Positions 27,327 to 38,528 of a DNA stretch of 64,000 bases are shown piece after piece (position 1 is the first letter of the stretch; every line of letters begins with the position of its first letter). The DNA is from Bifidobacterium sp. ESL0769 (lineage in GTDB: Bacteria > Actinomycetota > Actinomycetes > Actinomycetales > Bifidobacteriaceae), in the NCBI RefSeq assembly GCF_029395495.1, contig NZ_CP113918.1:1488001-1552000 (forward strand), written 5' to 3'. The position numbers were made by a program, and so were the translations under genes. Under the pieces are notes generated by a model. That model searched no databases. It was not told the origin of the DNA and saw only the letters and a list, made by a program, of their open reading frames with translations.

Positions 27327-28523
27327 TTAGGCCACATCAATCAGGCACGGAATTTCGCGCTCGAGATGCGTGAGCGAGCCATGAACGCCAAGAAGGTCCA
27401 TCGCCCCTTCACTTTGGGTACGTGAATCCACAATCGTGGCGTTGCCTTTGGCACAAACGATGACGTCGCCGAGCAACGGGTTCACACGCGCTTCGACATC
27501 GCCGTATAGACCGCGTTCAATGGCCTCACCGCGCGTGAAAACTTCCGCACGATCGGCCAATTCCTCACGCCAACGTTTGACCATGGCATCAATATCCGCA
27601 CCCGGTTCGGCATATAGCATGGTCATACGCGGTTCACCGGCAACCAACGCCACATCGCGCGTCAGATTCTCCCGATTTGCGATATCGATCTGATGGTCAA
27701 AATCAACCTCAACCATGCCGTGGTCGGCGACGACCACCATCAGGGTGCCGGGTTTCAGGCCACGTCTCAACGACTTCAACTGCTCATCCGTGTTTTCCAA
27801 AGCCGTTGCCCATTCCTCGCTGAATGGACCATGGTGATGCCCGGCCTTATCGACGGCATCGATATAGTAATACGTGATTCCCGGTTTGGCGGCGGCTTTG
27901 ATAGCGGCACGCACACGGAGCTCTTCGTGTTGCGATCCCTTATATTCCGGGCCTCGCAAGGCGGCACGGGTGAGGGCCGAATGAGCGAATTTGGGCAGAC
28001 CCACGCTGGTGACGCGCACGCCGTCTGCCACAAGACGTTCGAAAATCGTGGGTTGCTGTTGCAAGTCCTCCGGATCGGGTGCACCGGCGAAACTGATGAG
28101 TTGGCACACCTCCCCTGTTTCTGCATTTCGCTGGGTGAAACCGGTCATGCCCGTCATGCCTGGGCAGGTGCCGGTGCCGAACGCACCCATGACAATCGGA
28201 GTTGTGCTGGGAATACAGGTCGCTATTGGTTTTGCATTACATTCTTTATTCATCAAACCACGCAGATACGGGGCGTGACCTGCGCGCATGGCAAGGTTCC
28301 AGAAGCCCAGGCCGTCCACCAAAACGACGACCGCGGAATCAGCCTTCGGAAAGCCCAACGCAACCCTTGCCGCCTCGGGATCGGGATGGATAGAAGTCGG
28401 CATCGGATGGCCGATGGCAGCGCTCAAAGCCGGCAGCACAGCGGAAATATGACGGCTGCTGCTATACGCATCGATTTGGCGGAATTTCAGCAGTTCATCC
28501 ATAGGCTCGACTTCAACACTCAT
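27327..28523 (-). CDS. Type I phosphodiesterase / alkaline phosphatase-superfamily protein
   Basis: The 398-residue protein begins with a family-specific region and then reads SAVVVLVDGLGFWNLAMRAG, followed by CIPSTTPIVMGAFGTGTCPG, where the Thr of PSTTP is the expected nucleophile. Later come YYIDAVDKAGHHHGPFSEEW and VVVADHGMVEVD, which carry the metal-binding Asp and His residues. This is the nucleotide pyrophosphatase/phosphodiesterase branch of the alkaline phosphatase superfamily. No signal peptide is seen. The natural substrate is not known. Start at 28523; an in-frame ATG at 28502 is an alternative. Confidence 0.85.
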   Translation of the reverse strand: MSVEVEPMDELLKFRQIDAYSSSRHISAVLPALSAAIGHPMPTSIHPDPEAARVALGFPKADSAVVVLVDGLGFWNLAMRAGHAPYLRGLMNKECNAKPIATCIPSTTPIVMGAFGTGTCPGMTGMTGFTQRNAETGEVCQLISFAGAPDPEDLQQQPTIFERLVADGVRVTSVGLPKFAHSALTRAALRGPEYKGSQHEELRVRAAIKAAAKPGITYYYIDAVDKAGHHHGPFSEEWATALENTDEQLKSLRRGLKPGTLMVVVADHGMVEVDFDHQIDIANRENLTRDVALVAGEPRMTMLYAEPGADIDAMVKRWREELADRAEVFTRGEAIERGLYGDVEARVNPLLGDVIVCAKGNATIVDSRTQSEGAMDLLGVHGSLTHLEREIPCLIDVA

Positions 28524-28636
28524 GCCCCCATTGAATCACCGCACACGGAAAACGGCAGGCGCGGCAACATTCGCCGACGAGGGCAACCGGTATGATGAAG
28601 CGGATTGTCTTTTAGCAGATAGAGGTGCTTTTCAGT

Positions 28637-31381
28637 ATGGCTCAACGTCGCAAAACGGCCAAACCAGCCTATGACCCGCACACGGTCAAGGAGAACATCG
28701 TCGAAACGCCGCTCGACGAGGAAATGAGCAAATCGTTCCTCGAGTACGCCTATTCGGTGATTTACGCGCGAGCCTTGCCGGACGCGCGCGACGGCCTCAA
28801 ACCGGTGCAGCGACGCATCATCTACCAGATGGGCCAGATGAACCTGACCCCGGACAAGCCGTACATGAAGTCCGCCCGTGCCGTCGGCGAGGTGATGGGC
28901 AAACTGCACCCGCACGGCGACTCCTCCATCTACGAGGCCATGGTGCGCCTTGCCCAGCCGTTCGCGATGCGCCTGCCGTTGGTGGACGGGCACGGCAATT
29001 TCGGCTCGCTTGACGACGGACCGGCGGCCTCGCGTTATACCGAGGCAAGGCTTGCACCAGCGGCACTGGGGATGAACGCGAACATTGACGAAGACACCGT
29101 CGACTTCTCCCCCAACTACGACAACAAGCTCAAGGAACCCGACGTGCTGCCGGCCGCCATCCCGAACCTGCTCGTGAACGGTGCTTCGGGCATCGCGGTG
29201 GGTATGGCCACCAACATGGCCACGCACAACCTCGGCGAAGTGGTCGCCGCCGCAAAATATCTGATGAAACACCCCGACGCCACGCTTGATGAGCTGATGG
29301 ACTACGTGCCCGGGCCGGATTGGCCGGGCGGCGGCATCATCATCGGACGCGACGGCATCCGTGACGCCTATAAGACCGGACGTGGGACGCTGACCACCCG
29401 TTCCGCCACGCATATCGAAAACGTGACTGCACGCAAAAAAGCCATCGTCGTTACCGAACTGCCGTTCATGGTGGGCCCAGAACGTGTGCTCGAACGTATC
29501 TCGGAAGGCGTGAAGAACCACCATATCGAAGGCGTTTCCGGGGCCATCGACCTCACGGACCGTCATAACGGCACACGCATCGTCATCGAGATCAAAACCG
29601 GCTTCGACCCCAACGCCGTGCTCGCCCAGCTCTTCAAGAACACGCCGCTGGAAGACAATTTCACGATGAACAATGTGGCGCTCGTCCACGGACGGCCGCA
29701 CACCATGGGCTTGAAGGAAATGCTCGAAGTCTGGGTGGAGCATCGGCGCAATGTCATCCACAGACGCAGCGAATACCGTCTACGCAAAGCGCAGGAACGG
29801 CTGCACTTGGTCGAGGGCATGCTGCTGGCAATGGTCGATATCGACGAGGTCATCCAGGTTATTCGCACCTCCGACAACGCCGATGCCGCCAAAACGCGCT
29901 TGATGGCCGTCTTTGACCTTGACGAGATTCAGGCTCAATACATTCTCGATCTTCGTCTGCGCAGACTGACCAAGATGAGCCGTATCGAGCTCGAGGCCGA
30001 GCAGGACGACTTGAAGAAGCAGATCGACGAGCTCAATGAAATCCTCGCTTCGGGTGAGCGGCTTGACGAAGTCATTATCTCCGAGATGGACGAGGCCGTG
30101 AAGAAGTGGGGCGACCCGCGGCGCACCGTGCTGCTGGAACGTCACGAAGACGGCAGCCTGACGCCGGTGCAATCCCTGGCTTCCTCTGCTTCTACGAGCG
30201 ATGGTGCCAATGCCAACCCGGATTCCTCCGCTCTGGCCGCCATCCGCGTGGAGAACACGGTTTCTCAGGCGGCACAGGATGTGGAAGCTGCAAAGAAGGC
30301 CAAGAAGGCTGGCAAAGTCGAGGAAGCGACTGCGGCACTACGGCTTGACGACGAACCTTGCGCCGTGATGCTGAGCGCCACCGGGCTCATCGCCCGCACT
30401 TCACCGAGCGCCGTCGACCTTTGGCAGACGCGTGAGGCGAACGGCAAGCGCGCTCACGACGATCAAATTGTTTCCATTTTCGCCAGCACGACGCTTTCGA
30501 GCTATGGACTCATTACTTCGGCCGGGCGTCTGGTTCTGGCCCATGTCGCCGATTTGCCGTCGCTGCCGGCAAGCGAGAACCTGAATGTTTCCGGCGGCGT
30601 AAATGCCGACGAACTGCTGGGAATGACCACCAGCACCGAACCGGTTTCGGGCGAACACGTGGTGACTGCGATTGCCGTGGGCGACGTCTCTGGCAAGAGC
30701 GAATCTGCCGATTCTGGCAACGGCAACGCAAACGGCTCCGATGCCGCCGCTACCCCGCTGGCCATCGGCACCCGCCACGGCATCGTCAAGCGCTGGAACC
30801 GAGAATCGCCCAGCACCATGGATTCCTGGCCCGTCATCGACTTGAAGGACGGGGATGCCGTCGTATTCGCCGCACCCGCAGCCGACGATGACCGTATTGT
30901 CTTCATCTCCTCGGACTCCTCGCTGCTGACCTTCGAGGCCAAGGTCGTACGTCCACAGGGACGAACCGCAGGCGGAATGAACGGTATTAGATTGGCCGAC
31001 AAGCAGCATGTTGTCGCCTTCAATGTGGTGCCGGCCGGCAAGATCGCCTGGACCTACGACGAAGGCGAGAATGGCCTGTATTCGGCCTCCGGAGCCGTAG
31101 TACTCACCGTTGCCGGCGACGACGCGGCCCTGCCCGGCACCGAAACCGGAGCGGCCAAGGTGACTCCGCTGGAAATGTATCCCACCAAGGGCCGCGGCAC
31201 CGGCGGTGTGCGTTCCCAGCGCTTCCTCAAAGGCCAGAACACCTTGACCTGCGCGGCCATCGGCACCTATCCGCTCTACGCCAGCACTTCCGGCGGCCAA
31301 CCCGTCGAACTGCCCAAGCCGGATATGCGCCGCGACGCTTCCGGCGTGGATCTCCCTGCACCGATCGAGTACGTGGCATAA
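28637..31381 (+). CDS. parC: DNA topoisomerase IV subunit A
   Basis: The 914-residue type IIA topoisomerase A subunit has the quinolone-resistance region around [19 protein letters not shown] (84-102), the catalytic Tyr134 in [10 protein letters not shown] and a C-terminal beta-propeller region. The canonical GyrA box QRRGGKG is missing; only degenerate blade motifs are seen ([25 protein letters not shown]). I call it ParC rather than GyrA because of that and because a ParE-type partner lies at 40090. A Ser/Ala-rich linker of about 90 residues (about 510-600) precedes the propeller. It relaxes and decatenates DNA after replication. A good terminator follows. Confidence 0.88.
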   Translation: MAQRRKTAKPAYDPHTVKENIVETPLDEEMSKSFLEYAYSVIYARALPDARDGLKPVQRRIIYQMGQMNLTPDKPYMKSARAVGEVMGKLHPHGDSSIYEAMVRLAQPFAMRLPLVDGHGNFGSLDDGPAASRYTEARLAPAALGMNANIDEDTVDFSPNYDNKLKEPDVLPAAIPNLLVNGASGIAVGMATNMATHNLGEVVAAAKYLMKHPDATLDELMDYVPGPDWPGGGIIIGRDGIRDAYKTGRGTLTTRSATHIENVTARKKAIVVTELPFMVGPERVLERISEGVKNHHIEGVSGAIDLTDRHNGTRIVIEIKTGFDPNAVLAQLFKNTPLEDNFTMNNVALVHGRPHTMGLKEMLEVWVEHRRNVIHRRSEYRLRKAQERLHLVEGMLLAMVDIDEVIQVIRTSDNADAAKTRLMAVFDLDEIQAQYILDLRLRRLTKMSRIELEAEQDDLKKQIDELNEILASGERLDEVIISEMDEAVKKWGDPRRTVLLERHEDGSLTPVQSLASSASTSDGANANPDSSALAAIRVENTVSQAAQDVEAAKKAKKAGKVEEATAALRLDDEPCAVMLSATGLIARTSPSAVDLWQTREANGKRAHDDQIVSIFASTTLSSYGLITSAGRLVLAHVADLPSLPASENLNVSGGVNADELLGMTTSTEPVSGEHVVTAIAVGDVSGKSESADSGNGNANGSDAAATPLAIGTRHGIVKRWNRESPSTMDSWPVIDLKDGDAVVFAAPAADDDRIVFISSDSSLLTFEAKVVRPQGRTAGGMNGIRLADKQHVVAFNVVPAGKIAWTYDEGENGLYSASGAVVLTVAGDDAALPGTETGAAKVTPLEMYPTKGRGTGGVRSQRFLKGQNTLTCAAIGTYPLYASTSGGQPVELPKPDMRRDASGVDLPAPIEYVA

Positions 31382-31399
31382 CGATGGACTGATTATTCA

Positions 31400-31452
31400 T
31401 ATGGCCGTCATCTGAATTTCCCATCCAGATGACGGCCATATTGTTTTTCTTT
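31400..31452 (+). terminator. Terminator of parC
   Basis: A 15-base-pair stem (31400-31414 with 31426-31440) and 11-base loop are followed by a T-rich run (to 31452). Confidence 0.9.
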
Positions 31453-31509
31453 AATCATCTATGCAAAACCGTTATTGCATTACATCTATATTTGAAAAAT
31501 GCTAATGCA

Positions 31510-32691
31510 TCATAGTGAAGGCTTCTTCTTTTTGAACAACACAATCAGGAACAGCGAACAGGCTACGAGAGGCAGACAGAGAAGCGGCACTCCGGAAATC
31601 CCGTTGCACACTTTGATAAGCCATCCGCCGACCGACGAACCAACCAACGACGCGATGCCGGAAAAAGTGCCAGTCCATCCATATGCACGCCCCAACATAG
31701 AACCCGCCGCACGGATCTTCCCCGTCAACAGGTCAAGCGTCGGACTGATCAACAGTTCCGAAAGACTGAATGACAGGGCGAAAACCACGACCTGCAATGC
31801 ACTGGTCGGAGCCAGTAGGACACCGAATGCACACACAAAGCTAGCAAATCCCAAAAGCAGAATTGTCGTGTCCTTCACGTTGCCGAGAGCGTGCATCAGC
31901 AGGGGATATTGCAAAAGAAGAATGAAGACCGCATTGCCCATATACACCGCGTTGGAGGCGGTCTGCGTATGGAATCCCGCATAGGAACCGATGGGCACGA
32001 CCAACGACCACTGCGCGTAGACGGTCCAGTAGATAAAAGTCAACGCCAATAGAATCGGGAAGGCGCTGTCACGACCGAACAGCTTCCGGCTCTGCTCACG
32101 CCGGTCTTTCGCAACCGATGAATCCTCGGATGCCTTGCGTGATCCCTCCGGCGGGCTGAACCTTAGCAAAATCATCAGCAACGCAAGAACGGCATACAGT
32201 GCAATCGATATCAATACCAGACGTCTGAACCCCAACAATGCAAACAGGCCCGCGCCGACCGCTGGCCCCACCAATGCGCCCGAGTTCACAGCCATCGACC
32301 GCAAGGTCACCATCCTGCGCGACGTAGAGCGGCGCAGCAGTTCCGTTTTGACCGCCAGACTGGCACTGCTGCTTCCCAGCGACGCCGCTGCGGAACATAC
32401 CAGATAAACAGGCAACGTGGCATTGGTAGCGAACACGGCCAATCCGCCGGCACGCAGGGCAAGACCGGCGACCGCGATAGGCTTTGCCCCGGTTCTCGAC
32501 ATGACCTGCCCACAGGCCGACGAACATAACGGGCCGACCCCGGATAACACACCGAGAATGAGGCCGGCATCGGCGGTATTGAACCCCTGTTTCAACAACT
32601 GGACGGTCAACAACGGGTAGAGCATATAGGTCGTCATTCCGGTGACCACGACGACAAGCAGCAGCGAATAACCGCGATCCTCACTCGTCAT
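31510..32691 (-). CDS. MFS transporter
   Basis: The 393-residue protein has about 12 hydrophobic segments and a major-facilitator layout with a central polar loop (about 190-220, PEGSRKASEDSSVAKDRRE). The N-terminal half has GLILGVLSGVGPLCSSACGQ and RTGAKPIAVAG in the positions of MFS motif A. The overall pattern suggests a proton-coupled exporter such as a drug or arabinose-type efflux permease, but the substrate is not readable. The ATG at 32691 is used. It overlaps by 11 bases a short upstream frame. Confidence 0.8.
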   Translation of the reverse strand: MTSEDRGYSLLLVVVVTGMTTYMLYPLLTVQLLKQGFNTADAGLILGVLSGVGPLCSSACGQVMSRTGAKPIAVAGLALRAGGLAVFATNATLPVYLVCSAAASLGSSSASLAVKTELLRRSTSRRMVTLRSMAVNSGALVGPAVGAGLFALLGFRRLVLISIALYAVLALLMILLRFSPPEGSRKASEDSSVAKDRREQSRKLFGRDSAFPILLALTFIYWTVYAQWSLVVPIGSYAGFHTQTASNAVYMGNAVFILLLQYPLLMHALGNVKDTTILLLGFASFVCAFGVLLAPTSALQVVVFALSFSLSELLISPTLDLLTGKIRAAGSMLGRAYGWTGTFSGIASLVGSSVGGWLIKVCNGISGVPLLCLPLVACSLFLIVLFKKKKPSL

Positions 32692-32926
32692 CGGTATCAA
32701 CCCCGACCGTTTGGACAACCGAAATCAATCTGCCCTGCGCCAGACCGGCATTGCGACCGTCCACAATTGCATTTTCTACTCGTGACCGGCAAGTTCCAAC
32801 ATCCGGAGTCTTTGCCAATACGCCAAAATGACGATCACCTACCGTGGCAGCTTTGGCTGCCCTGGCCATACAGGATACGGTTTTGATAGAAGGCAGAATC
32901 ACCGACACCTTAACCATCCTCTTCAA
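32681..32926 (-). CDS. Short hypothetical protein upstream of the MFS gene (doubtful)
   Basis: An 81-codon frame ends 11 bases inside the MFS gene, which could couple their translation. GAAGAGG overlaps its first codons; the in-frame GTG at 32908 has GAGG about nine bases upstream and may be the true start. The product has no recognised domain, no membrane segment and two cysteines. It could equally be a non-coding leader. Confidence 0.28.
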   Translation of the reverse strand: MKRMVKVSVILPSIKTVSCMARAAKAATVGDRHFGVLAKTPDVGTCRSRVENAIVDGRNAGLAQGRLISVVQTVGVDTDDE

Positions 32927-33059
32927 TAGTATTACGGTGCCGTTTACAGTACATACACCACCAGTTGCATGTACCAGAATGATGTCAATGACGATATCAC
33001 AATCTCAATGAATACACAATTCTGCCCATTTTGCGACTGCTTTCGTTATCCATTTATGA

Positions 33060-36000
33060 TTATCGATAGAGCTTCATTCCCTGCGGGGATGGGGTGAAAC
33101 CGGCGGTACGCAACAGTTGCGTGTAATGGTTCAAAGATGTAAGAGGCTCGCCATTGACATCACGGAAGGTGACGCTGCCACGTTTGTTGCCGCTTCGCCG
33201 GCCTGACTCGTACTGCGAGCGCAGGGTGTCGGCCAGTTGGGTGATGGCACGTTGCAGCTCGAAATCAGTGGCCTTGAAACACAGCAGATGATGGCTGGAC
33301 GGAATGGCGTAGAGCACAGGCTTGCCTTCAATGTAGATGACCATGGAACCGACCTTGCGCATTGGCTGAACTGGCTTTCCATGCTTATGCTTGGCCCCGA
33401 CACTGGTACTACTGGTACCGGTGGGCAGACTATTGCTTGACGGAACCGACGATTTGATTGAACCGACGTTTTCACTGCCATCTTGCGGAATGTTGATCAG
33501 TTCATCGGTAGCGGCATCGGGCGGCTGTACAGCAACCGAATCGTTCTCCTGGCCAGTCTCGTCACTGCCACTTTTGGCTATACCTTCAAGACCATCGGAT
33601 GGGTTTAACGATGGCCATGCAACCGCACCACCGGCAAGACTGACGGGGTCTGCAGCATCCAACGCCACCGCAAGCGGAGCGTTTTGCGTACGCCACTGAC
33701 GCAACTGATCGATAGTGGTGCGTTCGGCGAACTGGACGGCGGAAAGGCCTTTCACAAACATGCCACGAACTAACGTGCCAGTGGCTTCCATCTGCTTTAA
33801 GACCGGATAAATATCCGAAAAACTCAAGTCTCCGGGGTCCATATCCATCAATGGAGGCGCGATGACACCATAGCGATCAATAAGCGTTTCGACCTGCACG
33901 ATGGCACGCTGTTCCGCCCGCACGTCCTGAGACTTCGGCACCGCCGACCACAGACCGGCCAATGTCCCCGGCAATTGAGGCCGACGTTCCACTCGCGCAC
34001 GACCATGCAGCCGATGACGGCTCAGCGACGTTCTTGTGTATGAGCGACGAGAGGTTTGAGAACCGTTGCCATTTTGCAGCAACGCACGAACCGGAGCAAA
34101 CGACGAATTGGTTACTTGGCCTCGCCACACTAATGACCACACTGCCCGTTCGAAACCGGAGTCGCCAATAGATGACATCCTTACCTCACCAGTCAGAGGG
34201 TTCACGACTTCCTGCGGTTTGTCACCACCACGAAGCAGCCATTGATGTTCCAGCTGTTCCGCACGATAGGAGCCACCAAGAGCCAGCAATGCGACGATGC
34301 CATTGTCGGCGGAACTTTCCTGATCAGCAGAAACAGTATCGGATTGCAACCGGTCATCGTCAGCATGCTTGTCAACCACTGAAATCGGCGGAAGTTGAAG
34401 TTTTATGTTTTCACCTACCAATCGACCAGACAGATCTTGCCGATTATTAATACTTGCGAGCAACGGCGAATCGGCAAGATAGAACGCGATTTTGCCAGGC
34501 TTCATGGCCGATTTCGGACTAGCAGTTGCGCCTTCATCCTTGGAACCCACCCAAATGACCTCGCCGGCTGAAAGCAGCTCGTCAAGCATGGATGAGTTGA
34601 AATCAGGCACTCTGACTGGGAATACCGACGACTCCCACATCGCGGCCGGCAAGGGCATGCCCTCCAGCTGCTCGATGACATGCAACAGGCCATCTGCTCC
34701 GGTAAAGCGCGGCCAAGCAGACCGGGTCTGCGATGGCATGTCTTCGATTGCCCCGTCATCAGCTGCCTGCTCATCGCCGGCCCAATGGCGTTTATCGCCG
34801 AATCCATGCCCAAAAGCGCCTTCGCTGGCTTTTATGCCAATTCCCTGCCGGACAAGTAGCCACGATTGATAGATTTCCGGATTGACCGGTTTCAGAGATT
34901 TGCGGGTCAACGTCTGCGAGCGCGAACGAATCCGCCGGAACACCTCACGATGCAAATATTGCGGACTTGGCCGGTCTTTGACAAACGTTCCAGTCATCAA
35001 CAAGCCGCGGGCCTTGAGGTCATCGAGCTCATGCACCACCGTAACCGCATCCAAGCCCAGCTCTTTGACCGCTTGGTCAGCAGTGAATGGCCCATGCGTC
35101 TTGGCGAACCGCACCATCCTGCCACTGACGTCATCGGGTTCCAGCTCGTTCCAGAACTGCCGGTGGCCCAGCTCGTCCTCCACCTGTTTGATGGCTTTCG
35201 GATCAAGCACATCGGCGATATGGCCACTGCCCAAAAGCTCTTCCAGAACCTCAGGATCCATTGCCAGAAGCGAGGCGCGGCGCTCGGCCTGTGGCGAATC
35301 GTACTCATACATCACCGAACCCACGAAACCGAAGAGCAGGTTCTGAGCGAACGGCGAGGGGCTTTGCGTCTCGACGTCTTTCACTTCGATTTTGCCGTTA
35401 TCAATATCGGTCATGAGCCGCTTCAATGCAGGCAAATCATAGACATCCTGCAAGCACTCGCGGGCGGTTTCCAAGACGAGCGGGAAATTGTGCTGAGTCT
35501 TGGCCGCAGCCAACAGCTCTGAGGCACGCAAGCGCTGCTGCCACAACGGCACCCGCTTGCCAGGGTTCATCCTCGGCATATAGAGCGAGCGGGCGGCACA
35601 TTCGCGGAATCGGGTGGCGAAGAGCACCGAGTCGCCAATCTCCTCCTCCACATCTCGCAGCAATTCGTCGGCATCAAATTGGAACAGCTCAGCGGCGCTG
35701 ACATGGCTGTCCTGTTCGGGAAGTCGAACTACGATGCCGTCGTCAGTGGCATACGTCTGCCCGTCGAAACCATACTTGCGCTTGAGCCGGTTGGTGATGG
35801 CGAGCGCCCACGGCTCATGGACACGACGGCCAAACGGCGAATGTAAAATGATACGCCAATCGCCTTCCTCGTCCTGACAATGTTCGATGACGATAGTCTT
35901 GTCAGTGGGCAGCGATCCCGTCGCGGCCTTTTGTTCGGCAAGCAAGCGGGCAAGATTGGCTCTTCCGTTATCGTCCAAACCATTGTCACGCAAGCGTTTC

Positions 36001-38528
36001 TCGGTAGATACATCGAAATGAGGCTCGCCATTGTCATTCCAATGTGCGCTGTCAGTATACTTTGAAGAATCCGACGAGTCAGCAACATTCGACGAAGCAT
36101 CAGTAGAAAATGGCTCAGCACTGTCTTTATCGGATTGCGATATATTCACCGCTGACGATGACGCTGGTATCAGGCCGTTGCTAATTTCACGGATGAACGC
36201 GCCCAGCAGCGCGCCGAAACCTGCGTCGCGTCCGGGTCCTTCCCCGTGCCAGAACGGCAGACGCGCGGTGCGTCCGGGAGCCGGCGTGACCACCACTCGG
36301 TCGTTGGTGATTTCGTCAATCTGCCAGGTCGAGGTGCCAAGCGTGATGACGTCGCCGACGCGAGACTCGTAGACCATCTCCTCATCGAGCTCTCCCACTT
36401 TCTTGCGGCCCGATCCGGCATCGGCTTCAGGCAGGACGACGGTGTAGGTGCCTCGGTCGGGAATGGTGCCGCCGCTGGTGACGGCAAGGCGCTGGGCTCC
36501 GGGGCGGGCGGAGATGATGCCCTCCTCGACATTGAGCTGCAGCGGCGGTCGGAAAGCCGAGAATTCCTCGGAATTGTAGGCACCGGTCAACATGCCGACG
36601 ACATTGTCGAACATATCTCGCGAAAGCGTGGCGAACGGTGCGGTCCGACGAACGGCTGCATACCAATCATCGGTGTTCAGATCATCCATGGCAGCTGCTG
36701 CGACCGTCTGCTGTGCCAGAATATCCAAGGGATTGTGACGAACCGCCAAAGGCTCGATTTCACTGCGTCTCATACTTTCAACGGTCGCCGTGGAAGTAAT
36801 CAGTTCCTGACGGGTCAACGGATAGAACAACGCATGCGAAACTCCGCCAACGCGATGGTCGGCCCTGCCTACCCGCTGCAGACCGGACGAAACGGACAAC
36901 GGCGGCGCGACCTGGATGACCATGTCGACTGAACCCATATCGATGCCCAGTTCGAGGCTGCTGGTGGCGACCACACAACGCAGGCGGCCATGCTTCAGGT
37001 CATCTTCAATGACCTTGCGCCGCTCCTTGGAAACAGAACCGTGGTGCGCCATGGCAATGGTCTCGTTTTTCGGGTGCGAGCCGACCAAGGATGTGGAGGA
37101 ACCGACGACGGAATCGTAATGTTTGCCGTCGCCGTAGGAACGGTTGTCGACTTCAACACCACATTCGGTTTCGGCGTACAGGTCGTTGATACGTGCGGTC
37201 AACCGTTCGGCCAGTCCTCGCGAATTGACGAACACCAAGGTGCTGTGGTGACTCAGGATTTCATCGAGAATGCTGCGCTCGACCGCCGGCCAGATGGAGT
37301 GTGAGGCGGAAGCAGTCGGCGAGGAATAATCACCGTGTTTGACAGGCAGGTTCGTGCCATCGAGTCTGCCATCATTATTCTGCACGTTTAAATCTGGAAC
37401 TGCAACCGACTTTGGATTCGTGGCATGGCCCGATTCGACAGAATCCTCGACGCCCGATCCGATTTCGCGGTATCGACTTGCGTGCATGCCCAAATCACCG
37501 GTTACGCCATTCTTGCGGGCTTCCGCCAAAGCGCGCATGGCAGGACTGACGCCGCTTATGTGGCGAGATCCACCAGTACTGGTGCCAGCCCCTTTGCCTG
37601 GAGTTCCAGCTTTTCCACCAGGATCCCCGACATGGAATCCGCCCTCGTCATCCGAGGCAGTACCCAGCGCACCCATATCCGCGACGGGCTCAATGATTTT
37701 CAAGTCCATATGCACCGGATCCGTTGCGTCGACAATCGTGACGGGCTGGTCGCCGCCCAAGAAGAACGCCGCTTCCTTCGGCGGGTTGACCGTCGCCGAA
37801 AGCCCGATGCGCTGCACCTTCCGACCGGTCAACAAATCGAGCCGTTCCAGACTCAACGCCAGATGCGCGCCGCGTTTGGTGGCCGCGAGCGCATGCACTT
37901 CGTCGACGATGACGGTTTCGACACCTTTCAGGATGCGCCGCGCCTTCGAGGTCAGGAGCAGATACAGCGATTCGGGAGTGGTGATCAGGATATCCGGCGG
38001 ATGCGTCGCTATACGACGACGTTCCTTGGCTGTGGTGTCCCCCGAACGAATCGCCACGTCGATATCAGGCGGCTCCAAACCTTCCGCAACGCACTGCGCG
38101 GCAATGCCCTCCAATGGGACACGCAGGTTCCGCTCGACGTCGGCCCCCAGCGCCTTCAGCGGCGAAATATAGAGTACTTTGACACCCGACTTACCGGATG
38201 TACCGGACTTGACCGCTTTAGACTTAGCCGCCGGTTTATGAGAGTCATCGGTTCCAGCAAACCGGCCTGATTGCTCCCCAATCGCGCCCGTCTTCTTGGA
38301 TTCGGCTACAGAATCATCATGATTCGATAATTGCTCGCCAATCAACCCGTCAATTGCGGAAAGAAACGCGGCCAAGGTCTTGCCGGAGCCGGTGGGGGCA
38401 ACCACCAAGACATTTTCCTTGGCCTTGATATGCGGCCACGCCTCTTGCTGGGCATCAGTGGGCGCGGCAAACGCATGCCTGAACCACGCCGCGGTGGGCG
38501 GCGAAAACAGATCCAGACATTCGTACAT
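33060..38528 (-). CDS. lhr: Lhr-type ATP-dependent helicase
   Basis: The 1822-residue superfamily 2 helicase has Walker A APTGSGKT (44-51), DEVH in IVDEVHAL, the downstream LVFVNSRGLAERL, ATSSLELGIDMGSVDMVIQ, and motif VI as QRVGRADHRVGG. After the RecA-like cores come the winged-helix and long C-terminal regions of bacterial Lhr proteins. Mycobacterial Lhr (about 1500 residues) is a 3'-5' DNA translocase linked to DNA repair. The extra length comes from polar inserts, notably at about 62-115, 285-400, 810-860 and 1610-1690. Motif VI carries Asp where Gly is usual (RAGH). A LexA-like palindrome overlaps the start codon (38522-38535). Confidence 0.92.
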   Translation of the reverse strand: MYECLDLFSPPTAAWFRHAFAAPTDAQQEAWPHIKAKENVLVVAPTGSGKTLAAFLSAIDGLIGEQLSNHDDSVAESKKTGAIGEQSGRFAGTDDSHKPAAKSKAVKSGTSGKSGVKVLYISPLKALGADVERNLRVPLEGIAAQCVAEGLEPPDIDVAIRSGDTTAKERRRIATHPPDILITTPESLYLLLTSKARRILKGVETVIVDEVHALAATKRGAHLALSLERLDLLTGRKVQRIGLSATVNPPKEAAFFLGGDQPVTIVDATDPVHMDLKIIEPVADMGALGTASDDEGGFHVGDPGGKAGTPGKGAGTSTGGSRHISGVSPAMRALAEARKNGVTGDLGMHASRYREIGSGVEDSVESGHATNPKSVAVPDLNVQNNDGRLDGTNLPVKHGDYSSPTASASHSIWPAVERSILDEILSHHSTLVFVNSRGLAERLTARINDLYAETECGVEVDNRSYGDGKHYDSVVGSSTSLVGSHPKNETIAMAHHGSVSKERRKVIEDDLKHGRLRCVVATSSLELGIDMGSVDMVIQVAPPLSVSSGLQRVGRADHRVGGVSHALFYPLTRQELITSTATVESMRRSEIEPLAVRHNPLDILAQQTVAAAAMDDLNTDDWYAAVRRTAPFATLSRDMFDNVVGMLTGAYNSEEFSAFRPPLQLNVEEGIISARPGAQRLAVTSGGTIPDRGTYTVVLPEADAGSGRKKVGELDEEMVYESRVGDVITLGTSTWQIDEITNDRVVVTPAPGRTARLPFWHGEGPGRDAGFGALLGAFIREISNGLIPASSSAVNISQSDKDSAEPFSTDASSNVADSSDSSKYTDSAHWNDNGEPHFDVSTEKRLRDNGLDDNGRANLARLLAEQKAATGSLPTDKTIVIEHCQDEEGDWRIILHSPFGRRVHEPWALAITNRLKRKYGFDGQTYATDDGIVVRLPEQDSHVSAAELFQFDADELLRDVEEEIGDSVLFATRFRECAARSLYMPRMNPGKRVPLWQQRLRASELLAAAKTQHNFPLVLETARECLQDVYDLPALKRLMTDIDNGKIEVKDVETQSPSPFAQNLLFGFVGSVMYEYDSPQAERRASLLAMDPEVLEELLGSGHIADVLDPKAIKQVEDELGHRQFWNELEPDDVSGRMVRFAKTHGPFTADQAVKELGLDAVTVVHELDDLKARGLLMTGTFVKDRPSPQYLHREVFRRIRSRSQTLTRKSLKPVNPEIYQSWLLVRQGIGIKASEGAFGHGFGDKRHWAGDEQAADDGAIEDMPSQTRSAWPRFTGADGLLHVIEQLEGMPLPAAMWESSVFPVRVPDFNSSMLDELLSAGEVIWVGSKDEGATASPKSAMKPGKIAFYLADSPLLASINNRQDLSGRLVGENIKLQLPPISVVDKHADDDRLQSDTVSADQESSADNGIVALLALGGSYRAEQLEHQWLLRGGDKPQEVVNPLTGEVRMSSIGDSGFERAVWSLVWRGQVTNSSFAPVRALLQNGNGSQTSRRSYTRTSLSRHRLHGRARVERRPQLPGTLAGLWSAVPKSQDVRAEQRAIVQVETLIDRYGVIAPPLMDMDPGDLSFSDIYPVLKQMEATGTLVRGMFVKGLSAVQFAERTTIDQLRQWRTQNAPLAVALDAADPVSLAGGAVAWPSLNPSDGLEGIAKSGSDETGQENDSVAVQPPDAATDELINIPQDGSENVGSIKSSVPSSNSLPTGTSSTSVGAKHKHGKPVQPMRKVGSMVIYIEGKPVLYAIPSSHHLLCFKATDFELQRAITQLADTLRSQYESGRRSGNKRGSVTFRDVNGEPLTSLNHYTQLLRTAGFTPSPQGMKLYR

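Noticed and set aside
28520-29761. A 413-codon frame opposite the start of parC
   Set aside because: His/Val/Arg/Gly-rich composition typical of an antisense frame; the parC motifs on the plus strand are complete.
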